Source: an uncultured Bacteroides sp.
Lineage (GTDB): Bacteria > Bacteroidota > Bacteroidia > Bacteroidales > UBA11471
Reading direction: 5' to 3'
Length of the DNA: 8,442 nucleotides
Assembly (NCBI GenBank): GCA_905210875.1
Contig: CAJLYN010000086.1
Location: 1-8,442, forward strand
Made by a program: the position numbers and the translations under genes
Shown: positions 1 to 6,788 of the stretch, in pieces
Position numbering within the stretch: the first letter of the stretch is position 1
Layout: each line of letters begins with the position of its first letter
The notes under the pieces: model-generated
Told to the model about the DNA's origin: nothing
Databases searched by the model: none
The model's input: the letters and a program-made list of their open reading frames with translations, nothing else

Positions 1-27
1 CTTTACCAAAAACAAATTGAGAAAGAT

Positions 28-1347
28 ATGCCGAAAAAACATCTTTTTGTTGTGCTGCTATTCGGGATAGCTGCATTACTTCCTCTTCGGGCGCAGGATA
101 TGGCGCTGCTGCTCATGCAGGGCGATCTGCCTTATCAAGGAACGTCATGGTCGTTCAGCGGCAGTGGTCAGCCCCTGCAACAAGAAGAGATAAAGGAGAA
201 TTGGGACAAAGATTACTGCATCGTCTCGGCAGCGCATACCCATCGGGGTTGGTTTATAGCCATGTGTCTCAACAGCGGCTATACGGGGCAGTCGTATTCT
301 TACGGTGCGGAATGGCCTAAAGATTGGTTGGCCGAGAAGTACGAAGCCGGTTATCGTATTACCCATGTAGCGTCGAATCATAACGATTGGTTACTTGTCG
401 TCTCCCAGAATACAGGTTACACGTCGCAGTCGTATATGACTTGTGCAAGCAACGAATTGTACGAGTCGGTGCAGCCTTATTGGGCGAAAGACCAGTTTAT
501 CACGCAGGCTACTTACGATGGCGATGAGTGGGTGTTTGTGCTGAGCGGGGGAACGGGTATTACCGAACAACAGTATTTTTTCGTTCCCACACGCGAGTTG
601 CTCAGCCGGTGTGCCGATGAAGCCTGGAAAGAAGGATATAACCTCTCTTTGCTGGAATATGGTGACGGCGAATACTTTATGGTGGCATCGAAAAGCAAGC
701 ATGTATCGGCCGACGTGGCACAGAGTTTCCAGACATTTACCTCCGACTCTCCCAAGGAATTTATACAGTCGCGCTGGGATAAAGGCATGGATATGGTATA
801 TGTGGGTGGCGGATATGTGGGAACACCCGTGGCCTCGGCCGACTATATCCTCTCGGCCGTCTCCCGTCCGGGAGAGGCCTATTTTACCTATCCCAGCGTA
901 AGCTATGCCCCCTATTCGGCACCCAACGGGCAGATAGAACTCGGCGAAGATGTTGAAGGAAAATACACCTTGACCTTTGATGCTTCAAAACGTGGATTCT
1001 GTGCGGCCGACTCGCTTACCGACGGCAGCAAGATGTGGCGGCAGAACATCACTTATCTCGATCCCGAGGCGGTTGTTACGAAAGACAGCGAGGGGACCAC
1101 TCTTCTTATCGACTTGGACAGCAAAATCATTATTCAGGCCGATGGCTTTATATGGGTGCCCGAAGGAACCGACAGGAGTGTGGGCCATCATTACGATTGC
1201 AACGAGTATGAAGAGATGTTGGTGGATATGCCTCCCTATATAGTCTTGTATCCCGACGCCAATGCCAACAAGAAGCGAATGAGTGATATAGAAAGGTCGC
1301 TCCGGCAGCATGGCTTCAAGGTAACCTACAAAATAAGCAATGATTGA
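28..1347 (+). CDS. Secreted repeat protein, DUF7477-like repeats
   Basis: This 439-residue protein starts with a signal peptide (about residues 1-22: basic MPKK, a hydrophobic core, then LRAQ), so it is predicted to be exported; the Q after LRA is not in a lipobox. Residues about 55-282 hold four full units and one partial unit of 46-50 residues, beginning near 55, 101, 147, 196 and 246. Each follows the plan W/Y-x-x-G/D-Y-x-I-T-x-x-A, a turn, W-x-x-V-x-S, GYTxQSY, and a proline-rich link. From memory, this plan matches the repeats in the C-terminal region of plant casein-kinase-1-like kinases (DUF7477), here without a kinase domain. Residues about 300-439 form a second region I do not recognise. 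The ATG at 28 is chosen because the signal peptide begins there; only 27 bases precede it, so no promoter can be assessed. The stop overlaps the next start (TGATG). Function is unknown; binding through the repeats is a guess. Confidence 0.88.
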   Translation: MPKKHLFVVLLFGIAALLPLRAQDMALLLMQGDLPYQGTSWSFSGSGQPLQQEEIKENWDKDYCIVSAAHTHRGWFIAMCLNSGYTGQSYSYGAEWPKDWLAEKYEAGYRITHVASNHNDWLLVVSQNTGYTSQSYMTCASNELYESVQPYWAKDQFITQATYDGDEWVFVLSGGTGITEQQYFFVPTRELLSRCADEAWKEGYNLSLLEYGDGEYFMVASKSKHVSADVAQSFQTFTSDSPKEFIQSRWDKGMDMVYVGGGYVGTPVASADYILSAVSRPGEAYFTYPSVSYAPYSAPNGQIELGEDVEGKYTLTFDASKRGFCAADSLTDGSKMWRQNITYLDPEAVVTKDSEGTTLLIDLDSKIIIQADGFIWVPEGTDRSVGHHYDCNEYEEMLVDMPPYIVLYPDANANKKRMSDIERSLRQHGFKVTYKISND

Positions 1348-1961
1348 TGGAAAGGCCTCTTTTGATACTTCCTGTCGATGATACATTGACGCTCATTGAG
1401 GCGACCGAGGCCGATGCTGGGGTGCTGTTTCGTGCCATCGATGCCTGGCGTGACGATTTGCGCCGGTGGCTGCCGTTTGTCGACAATCTCCATACCGAGG
1501 CCGACGAGGCGGCCTTTCTTTCGGCGCTTTGCGCCGTCTCTCCCGACTTGCGCAATTATACGTTCAAGATTCTCTCCGACGGGGCGTTCTGCGGTTTGGT
1601 GGGGTTTGTCTCGACCGACCCCGTAAACCGCAAGACCGAGGTGGGCTACTGGTTGTTGCCTCCGTGGCGGGGGCGTGGCATCATGTCGCGCTGTGTCGCG
1701 GCCTTGTGCTTGTGGGCATTCGACGTCAGGACGATGAATCGTGTGCAGATAAAGTGTGCCGTGGGTAATGTCCCTTCCAATGCCATACCCCGTCGGCTGG
1801 GCTTTCGCTTCGAAGGCGTGGAGCGGGCTGGTGAGTATGCCGGTGAAGGCAGGTATTACGACCTAAATGTCTATTCCCTTTTGGCCCGGGAGCGAAATAG
1901 TTTGTCGGTGCTGAAACCTTTTTCAGGATGTGGACGTCTAACAACAAAAAGAGATATATGA
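1347..1961 (+). CDS. GNAT N-acetyltransferase, RimJ/RimL type
   Basis: This 204-residue protein is a cytoplasmic acetyltransferase that uses acetyl-CoA, of the branch that includes the ribosomal-protein N-terminal acetylases RimJ and RimL. Visible family marks are DPVNRKTEVGYWL (residues 91-103), the acetyl-CoA pyrophosphate loop RGRGIM (108-113), NRVQIKCAV then SNAIPRRLGF (131-153), and a closing YDLNVYSLL (171-179). The real substrate cannot be read from sequence; relatives acetylate proteins, antibiotics or small amines. The ATG at 1347 shares one base with the previous stop (TGATG), which suggests coupled translation; a TTG one codon earlier is possible but less likely. About 22 residues after the usual family end (near 182) look like a loose tail, and they overlap the next gene's start by four bases (ATGA). 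The family call is firm, the substrate open. Confidence 0.88.
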   Translation: MERPLLILPVDDTLTLIEATEADAGVLFRAIDAWRDDLRRWLPFVDNLHTEADEAAFLSALCAVSPDLRNYTFKILSDGAFCGLVGFVSTDPVNRKTEVGYWLLPPWRGRGIMSRCVAALCLWAFDVRTMNRVQIKCAVGNVPSNAIPRRLGFRFEGVERAGEYAGEGRYYDLNVYSLLARERNSLSVLKPFSGCGRLTTKRDI

Positions 1962-2782
1962 AAAGATTTTTTATTATCCTCCTGGTGATGGGGGTATGTA
2001 TTTCCGAATCATGGGCACAGGACGAAATTACCGAGGCCAATTATTTGCGACAGGATAGTATTTTATGGGATGCCTATTATCAAAGCGAAGCGGAGTTTGG
2101 TCGTTTATGGAAAGAACTTCCCGAAGAGAAACACGACAGCTTGCGGTCGGCTTTTCAAGAAGTGTACGATAAGGCACTCCGGGAGAATGCTCGGCTGGCT
2201 TGTCGTTTTGCTTCTGTGCCGAGTGGATTGCAAAGGCTTTATATGGTTCGAGATGATGTTTGTAAGGATACATTGCAGCACATCCTGAATACCCTTACGC
2301 CCGATATGCGGGACTCTTTTTACGGAAAGAATATCCAGGCACACATTTCGAGCCATCAGATAGTCGAGGGCGATACCTTGCCGTTGTTCCCTTGTATGCA
2401 GTCCGATGGTACGCCGTTAGACCGGTCGTTGCTCGACGACAAGCGGTTGCTGTTCATTTATGAAGGGTTGGGTTGCATGGGAGCGTCCGGGCGGGCTTAT
2501 CTCGACAGCCTCTGTTCCGCGACCTCCCGCGATGACTTTTTTATTGTGGTTTATTGCCTTGACGAGTCTTTGAAAGAATTGAAGAAAACCCAAGAACGTT
2601 ATGGCGGGAAATATATTTACGTTTCCGATTTCATGGGCGATGCAACTCCGGTGAAAATCGTTTACGGTTGTCAAGCCATGCCCACTTGTTTCCTTACCGA
2701 CAAGTCGCATCGCGTGTTGGTAAAGTGCAAGGGTTTGTGGCCAGTTGAAGAGTATATCGAGAAAACCGGATTTTTCAGATAG
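1958..2782 (+). CDS. Secreted thioredoxin-fold protein with degenerate CxxC
   Basis: This 274-residue protein has a clear signal peptide (residues 1-20, ending ESWA before QD). A charged helical region (about 22-135) comes before a thioredoxin/AhpC-TSA-like domain (about 136-274). That domain shows the family order: VEGDTLPLF (136-144), DGTPLDRSLLDDKRLLFIYE (150-169), the active-site loop GLGCMGASGR (170-179), a YG before the cis-proline loop MPTCFLTD (241-248, P242), then a final strand and helix. The layout recalls TlpA/ResA-like proteins of Bacteroidota. The active site keeps C173 but has alanine where CxxC needs its second cysteine, so ordinary dithiol exchange is unlikely; other cysteines (186, 200, 238, 244, 257) might act as partners. 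The ATG at 1958 is chosen over the one at 1928 because the signal peptide begins there and it forms an ATGA overlap with the preceding stop. It is the last gene of the unit. Confidence 0.85.
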   Translation: MKRFFIILLVMGVCISESWAQDEITEANYLRQDSILWDAYYQSEAEFGRLWKELPEEKHDSLRSAFQEVYDKALRENARLACRFASVPSGLQRLYMVRDDVCKDTLQHILNTLTPDMRDSFYGKNIQAHISSHQIVEGDTLPLFPCMQSDGTPLDRSLLDDKRLLFIYEGLGCMGASGRAYLDSLCSATSRDDFFIVVYCLDESLKELKKTQERYGGKYIYVSDFMGDATPVKIVYGCQAMPTCFLTDKSHRVLVKCKGLWPVEEYIEKTGFFR

Positions 2783-2808
2783 ACAAGGAGCGTGGCGAGT
2801 CCCTGTTG

Positions 2809-2847
2809 AGGTGCAAATGCTTTTACGAAAAGGTTTGCACCTTTTTT
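2809..2847 (+). terminator. Intrinsic terminator after the thioredoxin-like gene
   Basis: AGGTGCAAA (2809-2817) pairs perfectly with TTTGCACCT (2834-2842). Inside it, CTTTT (2820-2824) can pair with AAAAG (2828-2832). A T-run (2842-2847) follows at once, 27 bases after the stop codon. This is a standard rho-independent layout on the + strand. Confidence 0.88.
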
Positions 2848-2910
2848 ATGTCGGGGAGTCACTATTTCTTCCCGATTGATGGCAGTCGAAATATTAAATT
2901 TTCTAAAAAC

Positions 2911-2944
2911 TCTTATTTTGCAATACGCGCTTTGCAAAATAAGA
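2911..2944. repeat. Perfect 13-bp inverted repeat before the oxidoreductase gene
   Basis: TCTTATTTTGCAA (2911-2923) and TTGCAAAATAAGA (2932-2944) are exact reverse complements around an 8-base centre (TACGCGCT). No T-run follows, so it is not a terminator. A third, self-complementary TTTGCAAA lies at 2951-2958. The site is 53 bases before the start codon and within the likely promoter region, so an operator for a dimeric regulator or an RNA hairpin in the leader are both possible. No exact TTTG-N19-TAnnTTTG promoter is visible here; GATATTTG at 2947-2954 is one base from the -7 consensus but lacks a well-spaced partner. Confidence 0.55.
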
Positions 2945-2997
2945 TAGATATTTGCAAAGTCTAATTGTCAAAATAGGCTATAAACAAGATAGAGTGC

Positions 2998-4314
2998 ATG
3001 GAAATAAACAAGAGCCTGAAATTTTATGAAGTGAGTGGATACACCATCAAGGAGGCCATCGACGAGGCCAAGCGTTGCTTGAACTGCAAGAATCCTTCCT
3101 GTCGCAAGGGGTGTCCCATTGAAAACGATATACCCTCGTTTATCCATCAGTTGTCGATGGGAAACATGGGCGATGCCATGGCGGTCATCAACGAGCGCAG
3201 CAACCTGCCGGCCATTTGCGGGCGCGTGTGTCCGCATGAGAAACAGTGTGAAGGACATTGCATACTCTATCCCAAGGGAAAAGGCATACGCATCGGCATG
3301 CTCGAACGTTTCGTTGCCGACTTCGATGCCGAGATGAGCCTTATCCGGGAACGTCTACCGCAGAAGACCCGTGGTAAGGTGGCCGTTATCGGTTCGGGAC
3401 CGGCCGGTCTGACGGTAGCCGGCGATTTGGCCCGTCAGGGGTTCAACGTTACCATCTTTGAGAGTCAGCCTGAGCCGGGCGGTGTACTCATGTTCGGTAT
3501 TCCCGAGTACCGTCTGCCCAAGGAGGTGGTGCGTAAGGAGATAAAGAAAATCGAGGCCCTCGGCGTAAACTTTATCACCAACTGTGTCGTGGGTAAGGAC
3601 ATCGACGTCGACCGCATCTTCGAGCAGGGGTACGATGCCGTCTTTATCGGGTCGGGAACCGCTCTGCCAAAGTCGCTTCAGGTACCCGGTTGCGAGTTGA
3701 AGGGTATCGTGCAGTCGTCGTATTTCCTGCGTATGGTAAGTCTTTACAACCTGGGTGAAATCGATCGTCGCGAGGTGCCCGTACATGAAGGCGAGGTTGT
3801 CGGCGTGATAGGTTGCGGCAATGTGGGTATGGATGCGGCCCGCACGGCCTTGCGCATGGGGGCCAGGGAGGTATATGTCATCTACCACAAGACCGAGGCC
3901 GAGATGTCGGCTTTACGGTCGGAATATGAAGATGCCGTGGCCGAGGGAGTGAAATTTCTGTGGTGTACATCGACCCGGGAATTTGTGTGCGACAACCAGT
4001 CGGGCTGGATTACCGGCTTGAAAGCCGACACGCCGGAAGGTGAGAAGATATTCTCGTTCAATCGTGTGCTGTTGGCTATTGGTTCCCGTCCGGCCAACCG
4101 CATCGTATCGACGACGACCGGCATAGATGTCGACGAGTCGGGCTACGTCATCACCTGTGAACGCCCTTATGGCATGACCACCCGTAAAGGAGTTTTTGCC
4201 GGCGGCGATGTGGTGCATACGCCGCAGACCGTCGTGCTGGCCATGAAAGAGGCCAAGCGCGTAGCCGTGGGTATAGCCCAGTATGTCGACGCCAAGAAGT
4301 TACTCGGTATGTAA
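2998..4314 (+). CDS. GltD/NfnL-type FAD and NAD(P) oxidoreductase
   Basis: This 438-residue cytoplasmic flavoprotein belongs to the family of the small subunit of glutamate synthase (GltD), archaeal-type GltA and the NfnL (NfnB) transhydrogenase subunit. Two cysteine groups for iron-sulphur clusters are visible: C27, C30, C35, C39 and C74, C78, C84, C88. An FAD site GSGPAG (132-137) follows, then GGVLMFGIPEYRLPKEVV (161-178), a second dinucleotide site GCGNVG (272-277), and the closing FAD motif with GVFAGGDVVHTPQTV (398-412). Such proteins pass electrons between NAD(P)H and iron-sulphur partners. In the second nucleotide site the usual R-R-T/S-x-x-E-M-P is YHKTEAEMSA (296-305), so coenzyme preference may differ. 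Length suits the standalone family. No gltB or nfnS gene is adjacent; the gene lies alone between two terminators. The ATG at 2998 puts the first cysteines at the normal distance. Glutamate synthase subunit and NfnL cannot be told apart here, so no symbol is given. Confidence 0.9.
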   Translation: MEINKSLKFYEVSGYTIKEAIDEAKRCLNCKNPSCRKGCPIENDIPSFIHQLSMGNMGDAMAVINERSNLPAICGRVCPHEKQCEGHCILYPKGKGIRIGMLERFVADFDAEMSLIRERLPQKTRGKVAVIGSGPAGLTVAGDLARQGFNVTIFESQPEPGGVLMFGIPEYRLPKEVVRKEIKKIEALGVNFITNCVVGKDIDVDRIFEQGYDAVFIGSGTALPKSLQVPGCELKGIVQSSYFLRMVSLYNLGEIDRREVPVHEGEVVGVIGCGNVGMDAARTALRMGAREVYVIYHKTEAEMSALRSEYEDAVAEGVKFLWCTSTREFVCDNQSGWITGLKADTPEGEKIFSFNRVLLAIGSRPANRIVSTTTGIDVDESGYVITCERPYGMTTRKGVFAGGDVVHTPQTVVLAMKEAKRVAVGIAQYVDAKKLLGM

Positions 4315-4338
4315 GGAATTACCGAACGGTATCTTACT

Positions 4339-4373
4339 AAAAAACGGGAAGCAGAATTGCTTCCCGTTTTTTT
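4339..4373 (+). terminator. Strong intrinsic terminator after the oxidoreductase gene
   Basis: AAAAAACGGGAAGCA (4339-4353) and TGCTTCCCGTTTTTT (4358-4372) are perfect reverse complements around the loop GAAT, ending in a run of seven T (4367-4373). It sits 24 bases after the stop. The A-run on the left arm means it could also work on the minus strand. Its T-run overlaps the -33 element of the next promoter. Confidence 0.93.
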
Positions 4374-4401
4374 GATTTAAAAATTTTTTGAGCTACTTTT
4401 G
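4371..4401 (+). promoter_or_regulatory. Bacteroidota-type promoter of the gmd operon
   Basis: TTTG at 4371-4374, a 19-base spacer, then TACTTTTG at 4394-4401 match the known Bacteroidota primary-sigma consensus (TTTG at -33, TAnnTTTG at -7) exactly. Transcription would start at about 4406-4410. The -33 element is part of the preceding terminator's T-run. The match and the position between a terminator and an operon support it; no start site has been measured. Confidence 0.75.
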
Positions 4402-4621
4402 CACATCTGCGGAGTTTCATGAAAAGAAAAAGACGGCTCCGAAGCAGCCGCGCCGCATGAGATTTGGGATTTTTTTGAGAATGGATATCTGTAATGGAAA
4501 AAGGCACTGAGTTTCCGTGAAAGGGAAAAATCGGTGTCGATGAATCAATTTTTTGTGTGGCGGAGTCTGCCGAGCCTGGCTACGTACCGCAAGAACGTTT
4601 GTTTTACTAATAGAATTGTTT
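4402..4621 (+). other. Long 5' leader of the gmd-fcl-manC operon
   Basis: About 215 bases of likely untranslated leader separate the predicted transcription start from the gmd ATG. It holds a short arginine/lysine-rich frame (4419-4460), a hairpin CGGCT/AGCCG (4434-4438 with 4446-4450), a T-run (4470-4476) with no tight hairpin just before it, and a second TTTC/GAAA inverted repeat (4512-4522). GGAGTTTC-ATGAAAAG near 4411 is loosely repeated as TGAGTTTCCGTGAAAGG near 4508. GCGGAG occurs at 4409 and in another context at 4560. No known riboswitch or UpxY-type regulator gene was recognised. Regulation by attenuation is possible but unproven. Confidence 0.5.
4419..4460 (+). CDS. Possible Arg/Lys-rich leader peptide (13 aa)
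   Basis: ATG at 4419 opens a 13-codon frame, MKRKRRLRSSRAA, ending at TGA (4458-4460). Seven of 13 residues are K or R. GGAG (4411-4414) lies four bases before the ATG, a better ribosome-binding match than most genes in this window show. It would be the first open frame of the gmd transcript, about ten bases from the predicted start. Its first bases could be masked because CTGCGGAG (4407-4414) can pair with CTCC (4437-4440) plus GCAG (4444-4447). That excludes the CGGCT/AGCCG hairpin at 4434-4450. A frame this short can occur by chance, so the call is tentative. Confidence 0.35.
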   Translation: MKRKRRLRSSRAA

Positions 4622-5701
4622 ATGAAAACAGCATTGATTACAGGCATTACCGGTCAGGACGGTTCGTTCTTGGCCGAGTTCCTTTTGGAAAAAGGGTATG
4701 AAGTACACGGTATTATCCGTCGTTCGTCGTCGTTCAACACGGGACGCATCGAGCACCTCTATCTCGATGAATGGGTGCGCGACATGCACCAGAAACGGTT
4801 GATCAACCTGCACTATGGCGACATGACCGACTCGTCGTCGCTGGTGCGTATCATTCAGGCCGTGCAGCCCGACGAAATCTACAACCTGGCAGCCCAGTCG
4901 CATGTCAAGGTCTCCTTCGATGTGCCCGAATATACGGCCGAAGCCGATGCCGTGGGCACGTTGCGTCTGCTCGAAGCCGTGCGTATTCTCGGTCTTGAAA
5001 AGCGGTGCCGCATCTACCAGGCCTCGACTTCCGAGCTTTTCGGTCTGGTACAGGAGGTACCTCAGCGCGAGACAACCCCGTTCTATCCCCGTTCGCCCTA
5101 CGGTGTGGCCAAGCAGTATGGTTTCTGGATTACCAAGAACTACCGCGAGTCTTACGGTATGTTTGCCGTGAACGGCATACTGTTCAATCATGAGTCGGAG
5201 CGGCGCGGCGAGAACTTCGTTACCCGCAAGATTACCCTGGCTGCCGCCCGCATTGCCCAAGGCTATCAGGACAAGCTCTACCTGGGCAATCTCAATGCCT
5301 TGCGCGACTGGGGATATGCCAAGGACTATGTCGAGTGCATGTGGCTCATACTCCAACACGACACACCCGAAGATTTTGTCATCGCCACCGGCGAATACCA
5401 TACCGTGCGGGAGTTTACGACACTGGCCTTCCGCGAGGTGGGCATCGAACTCCGCTGGGAGGGTGAGGGTGTCGACGAGATAGGTATCGACACGGCTACG
5501 GGCCGTGTGCTTGTGGCCGTCGACCCGCGCTACTTCCGTCCCGCCGAGGTCGAGCAGCTGCTGGGCGACCCCACCAAGGCCAAGACCCTTTTGGGGTGGA
5601 ATCCACGCAAGACGACCTTCCCCGAACTGGTGAAAATTATGGTGGAACATGACATGAAATTTGTAAAAAAACTCTATCTTCGTTCACAAATCGGGCAGTA
5701 G
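4622..5701 (+). CDS. gmd: GDP-mannose 4,6-dehydratase
   Basis: This 359-residue cytoplasmic enzyme turns GDP-D-mannose into GDP-4-keto-6-deoxy-D-mannose, the first committed step to GDP-L-fucose. It is an extended short-chain dehydrogenase with NADP held in a Rossmann fold: GITGQDG (8-14), [17 protein letters not shown] (31-47) and GDMTDSSSL (66-74). The catalytic set is ASTSELFG (134-141) with T136 and E138, and Y160/K164 of the YxxxK pair. Substrate-side motifs are NGILFNHES (184-192), [12 protein letters not shown] (194-205) and [18 protein letters not shown] (221-238). HESERRGEN differs slightly from the common HESPRRGE. The ATG at 4622 is chosen because family members begin [14 protein letters not shown]; an upstream start at 4553 would add an unrelated extension. 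Length is normal. Only one base separates its stop from fcl, so the two are co-transcribed. Confidence 0.97.
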   Translation: MKTALITGITGQDGSFLAEFLLEKGYEVHGIIRRSSSFNTGRIEHLYLDEWVRDMHQKRLINLHYGDMTDSSSLVRIIQAVQPDEIYNLAAQSHVKVSFDVPEYTAEADAVGTLRLLEAVRILGLEKRCRIYQASTSELFGLVQEVPQRETTPFYPRSPYGVAKQYGFWITKNYRESYGMFAVNGILFNHESERRGENFVTRKITLAAARIAQGYQDKLYLGNLNALRDWGYAKDYVECMWLILQHDTPEDFVIATGEYHTVREFTTLAFREVGIELRWEGEGVDEIGIDTATGRVLVAVDPRYFRPAEVEQLLGDPTKAKTLLGWNPRKTTFPELVKIMVEHDMKFVKKLYLRSQIGQ

Positions 5702-5702
5702 T

Positions 5703-6788
5703 ATGGAAAAGAACGCAAAAATCTATGTCGCCGGCCATCGGGGGCTGGTGGGCTCTGCCATCTGGAACAACCTGCGTGCCAAGGGCTACACCTCACTGGT
5801 GGGCCGTACGCATGCCGAGCTCGACCTGCTCGACGGTGTCGCCGTGAAACGTTTCTTCGACGAGGAACAGCCCGATTACGTAATCTTGGCCGCCGCCCAT
5901 GTGGGAGGTATTTGGGCCAACAACACCTATCGGGCCGATTTTATATACGAAAACTTGCAGATACAGCAGAATGTCATCGGCGAGGCCTTCCGCCATCAGG
6001 TCAAGAAGATGCTCGTGCTGGGGTCGACCTGTATCTATCCGCGCGACTGTCCGCAGCCCATCAAGGAAGAGTATCTGCTGACCGGGCCGCTCGAATATAC
6101 CAACGAGCCGTATGCCCTGTCGAAAATTGTCGGCTTGAAGATGTGCGAGAGTTTCAACCTGCAATACGGCACCAATTACCTGGCCGTGATGCCCACCAAC
6201 TTGTACGGGCCCAACGACAATTTCCATCTCGAAAACTCCCATGTCATGCCGGCCATGATACGCAAGATATTCCTGGCCCACTGCCTGCGCGAGGACAACT
6301 GGGAGGCTGTGCGGGCCGATATGGACTGCCGCCCTGTCGAGGGTGTAACCGGTGCTGCCGACAAGGATACAATCGTGTCCACGCTTCGACGCTACGGCAT
6401 TGCAGCCGAGGCGGTAACCCTGTGGGGAACGGGCCGTCCGCTGAGAGAGTTCCTCTGGTCCGAAGAGATGGCCGATGCCAGCGTCTTCGTGATGGAGCAG
6501 GTCGATTTCAAGGATCTCGTCGGTACCTCAAAGGAGGTGCGCAACTGCCATATCAATATCGGTACCGGCAAAGAGATATCCATCGGCAACCTGGCCCGGC
6601 TCATTGTCGACACGGTCGGTTACCGGGGCCGTCTGCAATTCGATGCTACCAAGCCCGACGGCACCCCCCGCAAGCTGTGCGATGTAACCCGTCTGCACCG
6701 TCTCGGCTGGCATCATAAAATAGAAATCGAGGAGGGCGTCGGACGCCTGTATCGCTGGTATGCTAACAGTATAAACCCATCGTTATGA
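5703..6788 (+). CDS. fcl: GDP-L-fucose synthase
   Basis: This 361-residue enzyme (also called WcaG) performs the two-step epimerisation and NADPH-dependent reduction of GDP-4-keto-6-deoxymannose to GDP-L-fucose. It is an extended short-chain dehydrogenase: NADP loop GHRGLVG (11-17), AAAHVGGIWANN (63-74), GSTCIYP (107-113) with S108 and C110, YALSK (137-141) with Y137 and K141, and the catalytic histidine H180 in NDNFHLENSHVMPA. These match the known catalytic set of the Escherichia coli enzyme (S107, C109, Y136, K140, H179), shifted by one. It is about 40 residues longer than the E. coli protein (321), the extra being mainly between about 190 and 238; longer forms are common in Bacteroidota as I recall. 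The stop overlaps manC by ATGA, a sign of coupled translation. Confidence 0.97.
   Translation: MEKNAKIYVAGHRGLVGSAIWNNLRAKGYTSLVGRTHAELDLLDGVAVKRFFDEEQPDYVILAAAHVGGIWANNTYRADFIYENLQIQQNVIGEAFRHQVKKMLVLGSTCIYPRDCPQPIKEEYLLTGPLEYTNEPYALSKIVGLKMCESFNLQYGTNYLAVMPTNLYGPNDNFHLENSHVMPAMIRKIFLAHCLREDNWEAVRADMDCRPVEGVTGAADKDTIVSTLRRYGIAAEAVTLWGTGRPLREFLWSEEMADASVFVMEQVDFKDLVGTSKEVRNCHINIGTGKEISIGNLARLIVDTVGYRGRLQFDATKPDGTPRKLCDVTRLHRLGWHHKIEIEEGVGRLYRWYANSINPSL

Noticed and set aside
1..20. A frame reading LPKTN then TGA (18-20), possibly the tail of an upstream gene.
   Set aside because: Only five codons are visible. It would fit the tight spacing of the unit but cannot be supported from 20 bases.
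1344..1349. TTG at 1344 as the acetyltransferase start.
   Set aside because: The ATG at 1347 is the next codon, is a stronger start, and forms the TGATG overlap.
1928..1957. An ATG at 1928 giving ten extra residues on the thioredoxin-like protein.
   Set aside because: The signal peptide begins cleanly at ATG 1958, which also gives an ATGA overlap; the extra residues would bury it.
4434..4476. Hairpin CGGCT/AGCCG followed by a seven-T run as a leader attenuator terminator.
   Set aside because: The T-run starts 20 bases after the stem and nothing tighter pairs just before it, so it is not a standard intrinsic terminator.
4481..4520. Two more tiny frames in the gmd leader (MDICNGKRH and MEKGTEFP).
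   Set aside because: They are very short, overlap each other and lack a good Shine-Dalgarno, so they are weaker than the arginine-rich frame.
4540..4701. A 53-codon + strand frame (starting [10 protein letters not shown]) overlapping the start of gmd.
   Set aside because: It runs into gmd in another frame, has no clear ribosome-binding site, and resembles no family I know; most likely chance.
4607..5650. A 347-codon open frame on the minus strand, opposite gmd.
   Set aside because: Its peptide matches no known family, while gmd on the other strand is complete and certain; long antisense frames are common in GC-rich genes.
5912..6718. A 268-codon + strand frame inside fcl.
   Set aside because: It is Arg/Pro-rich out-of-frame sequence fully within a confirmed gene.
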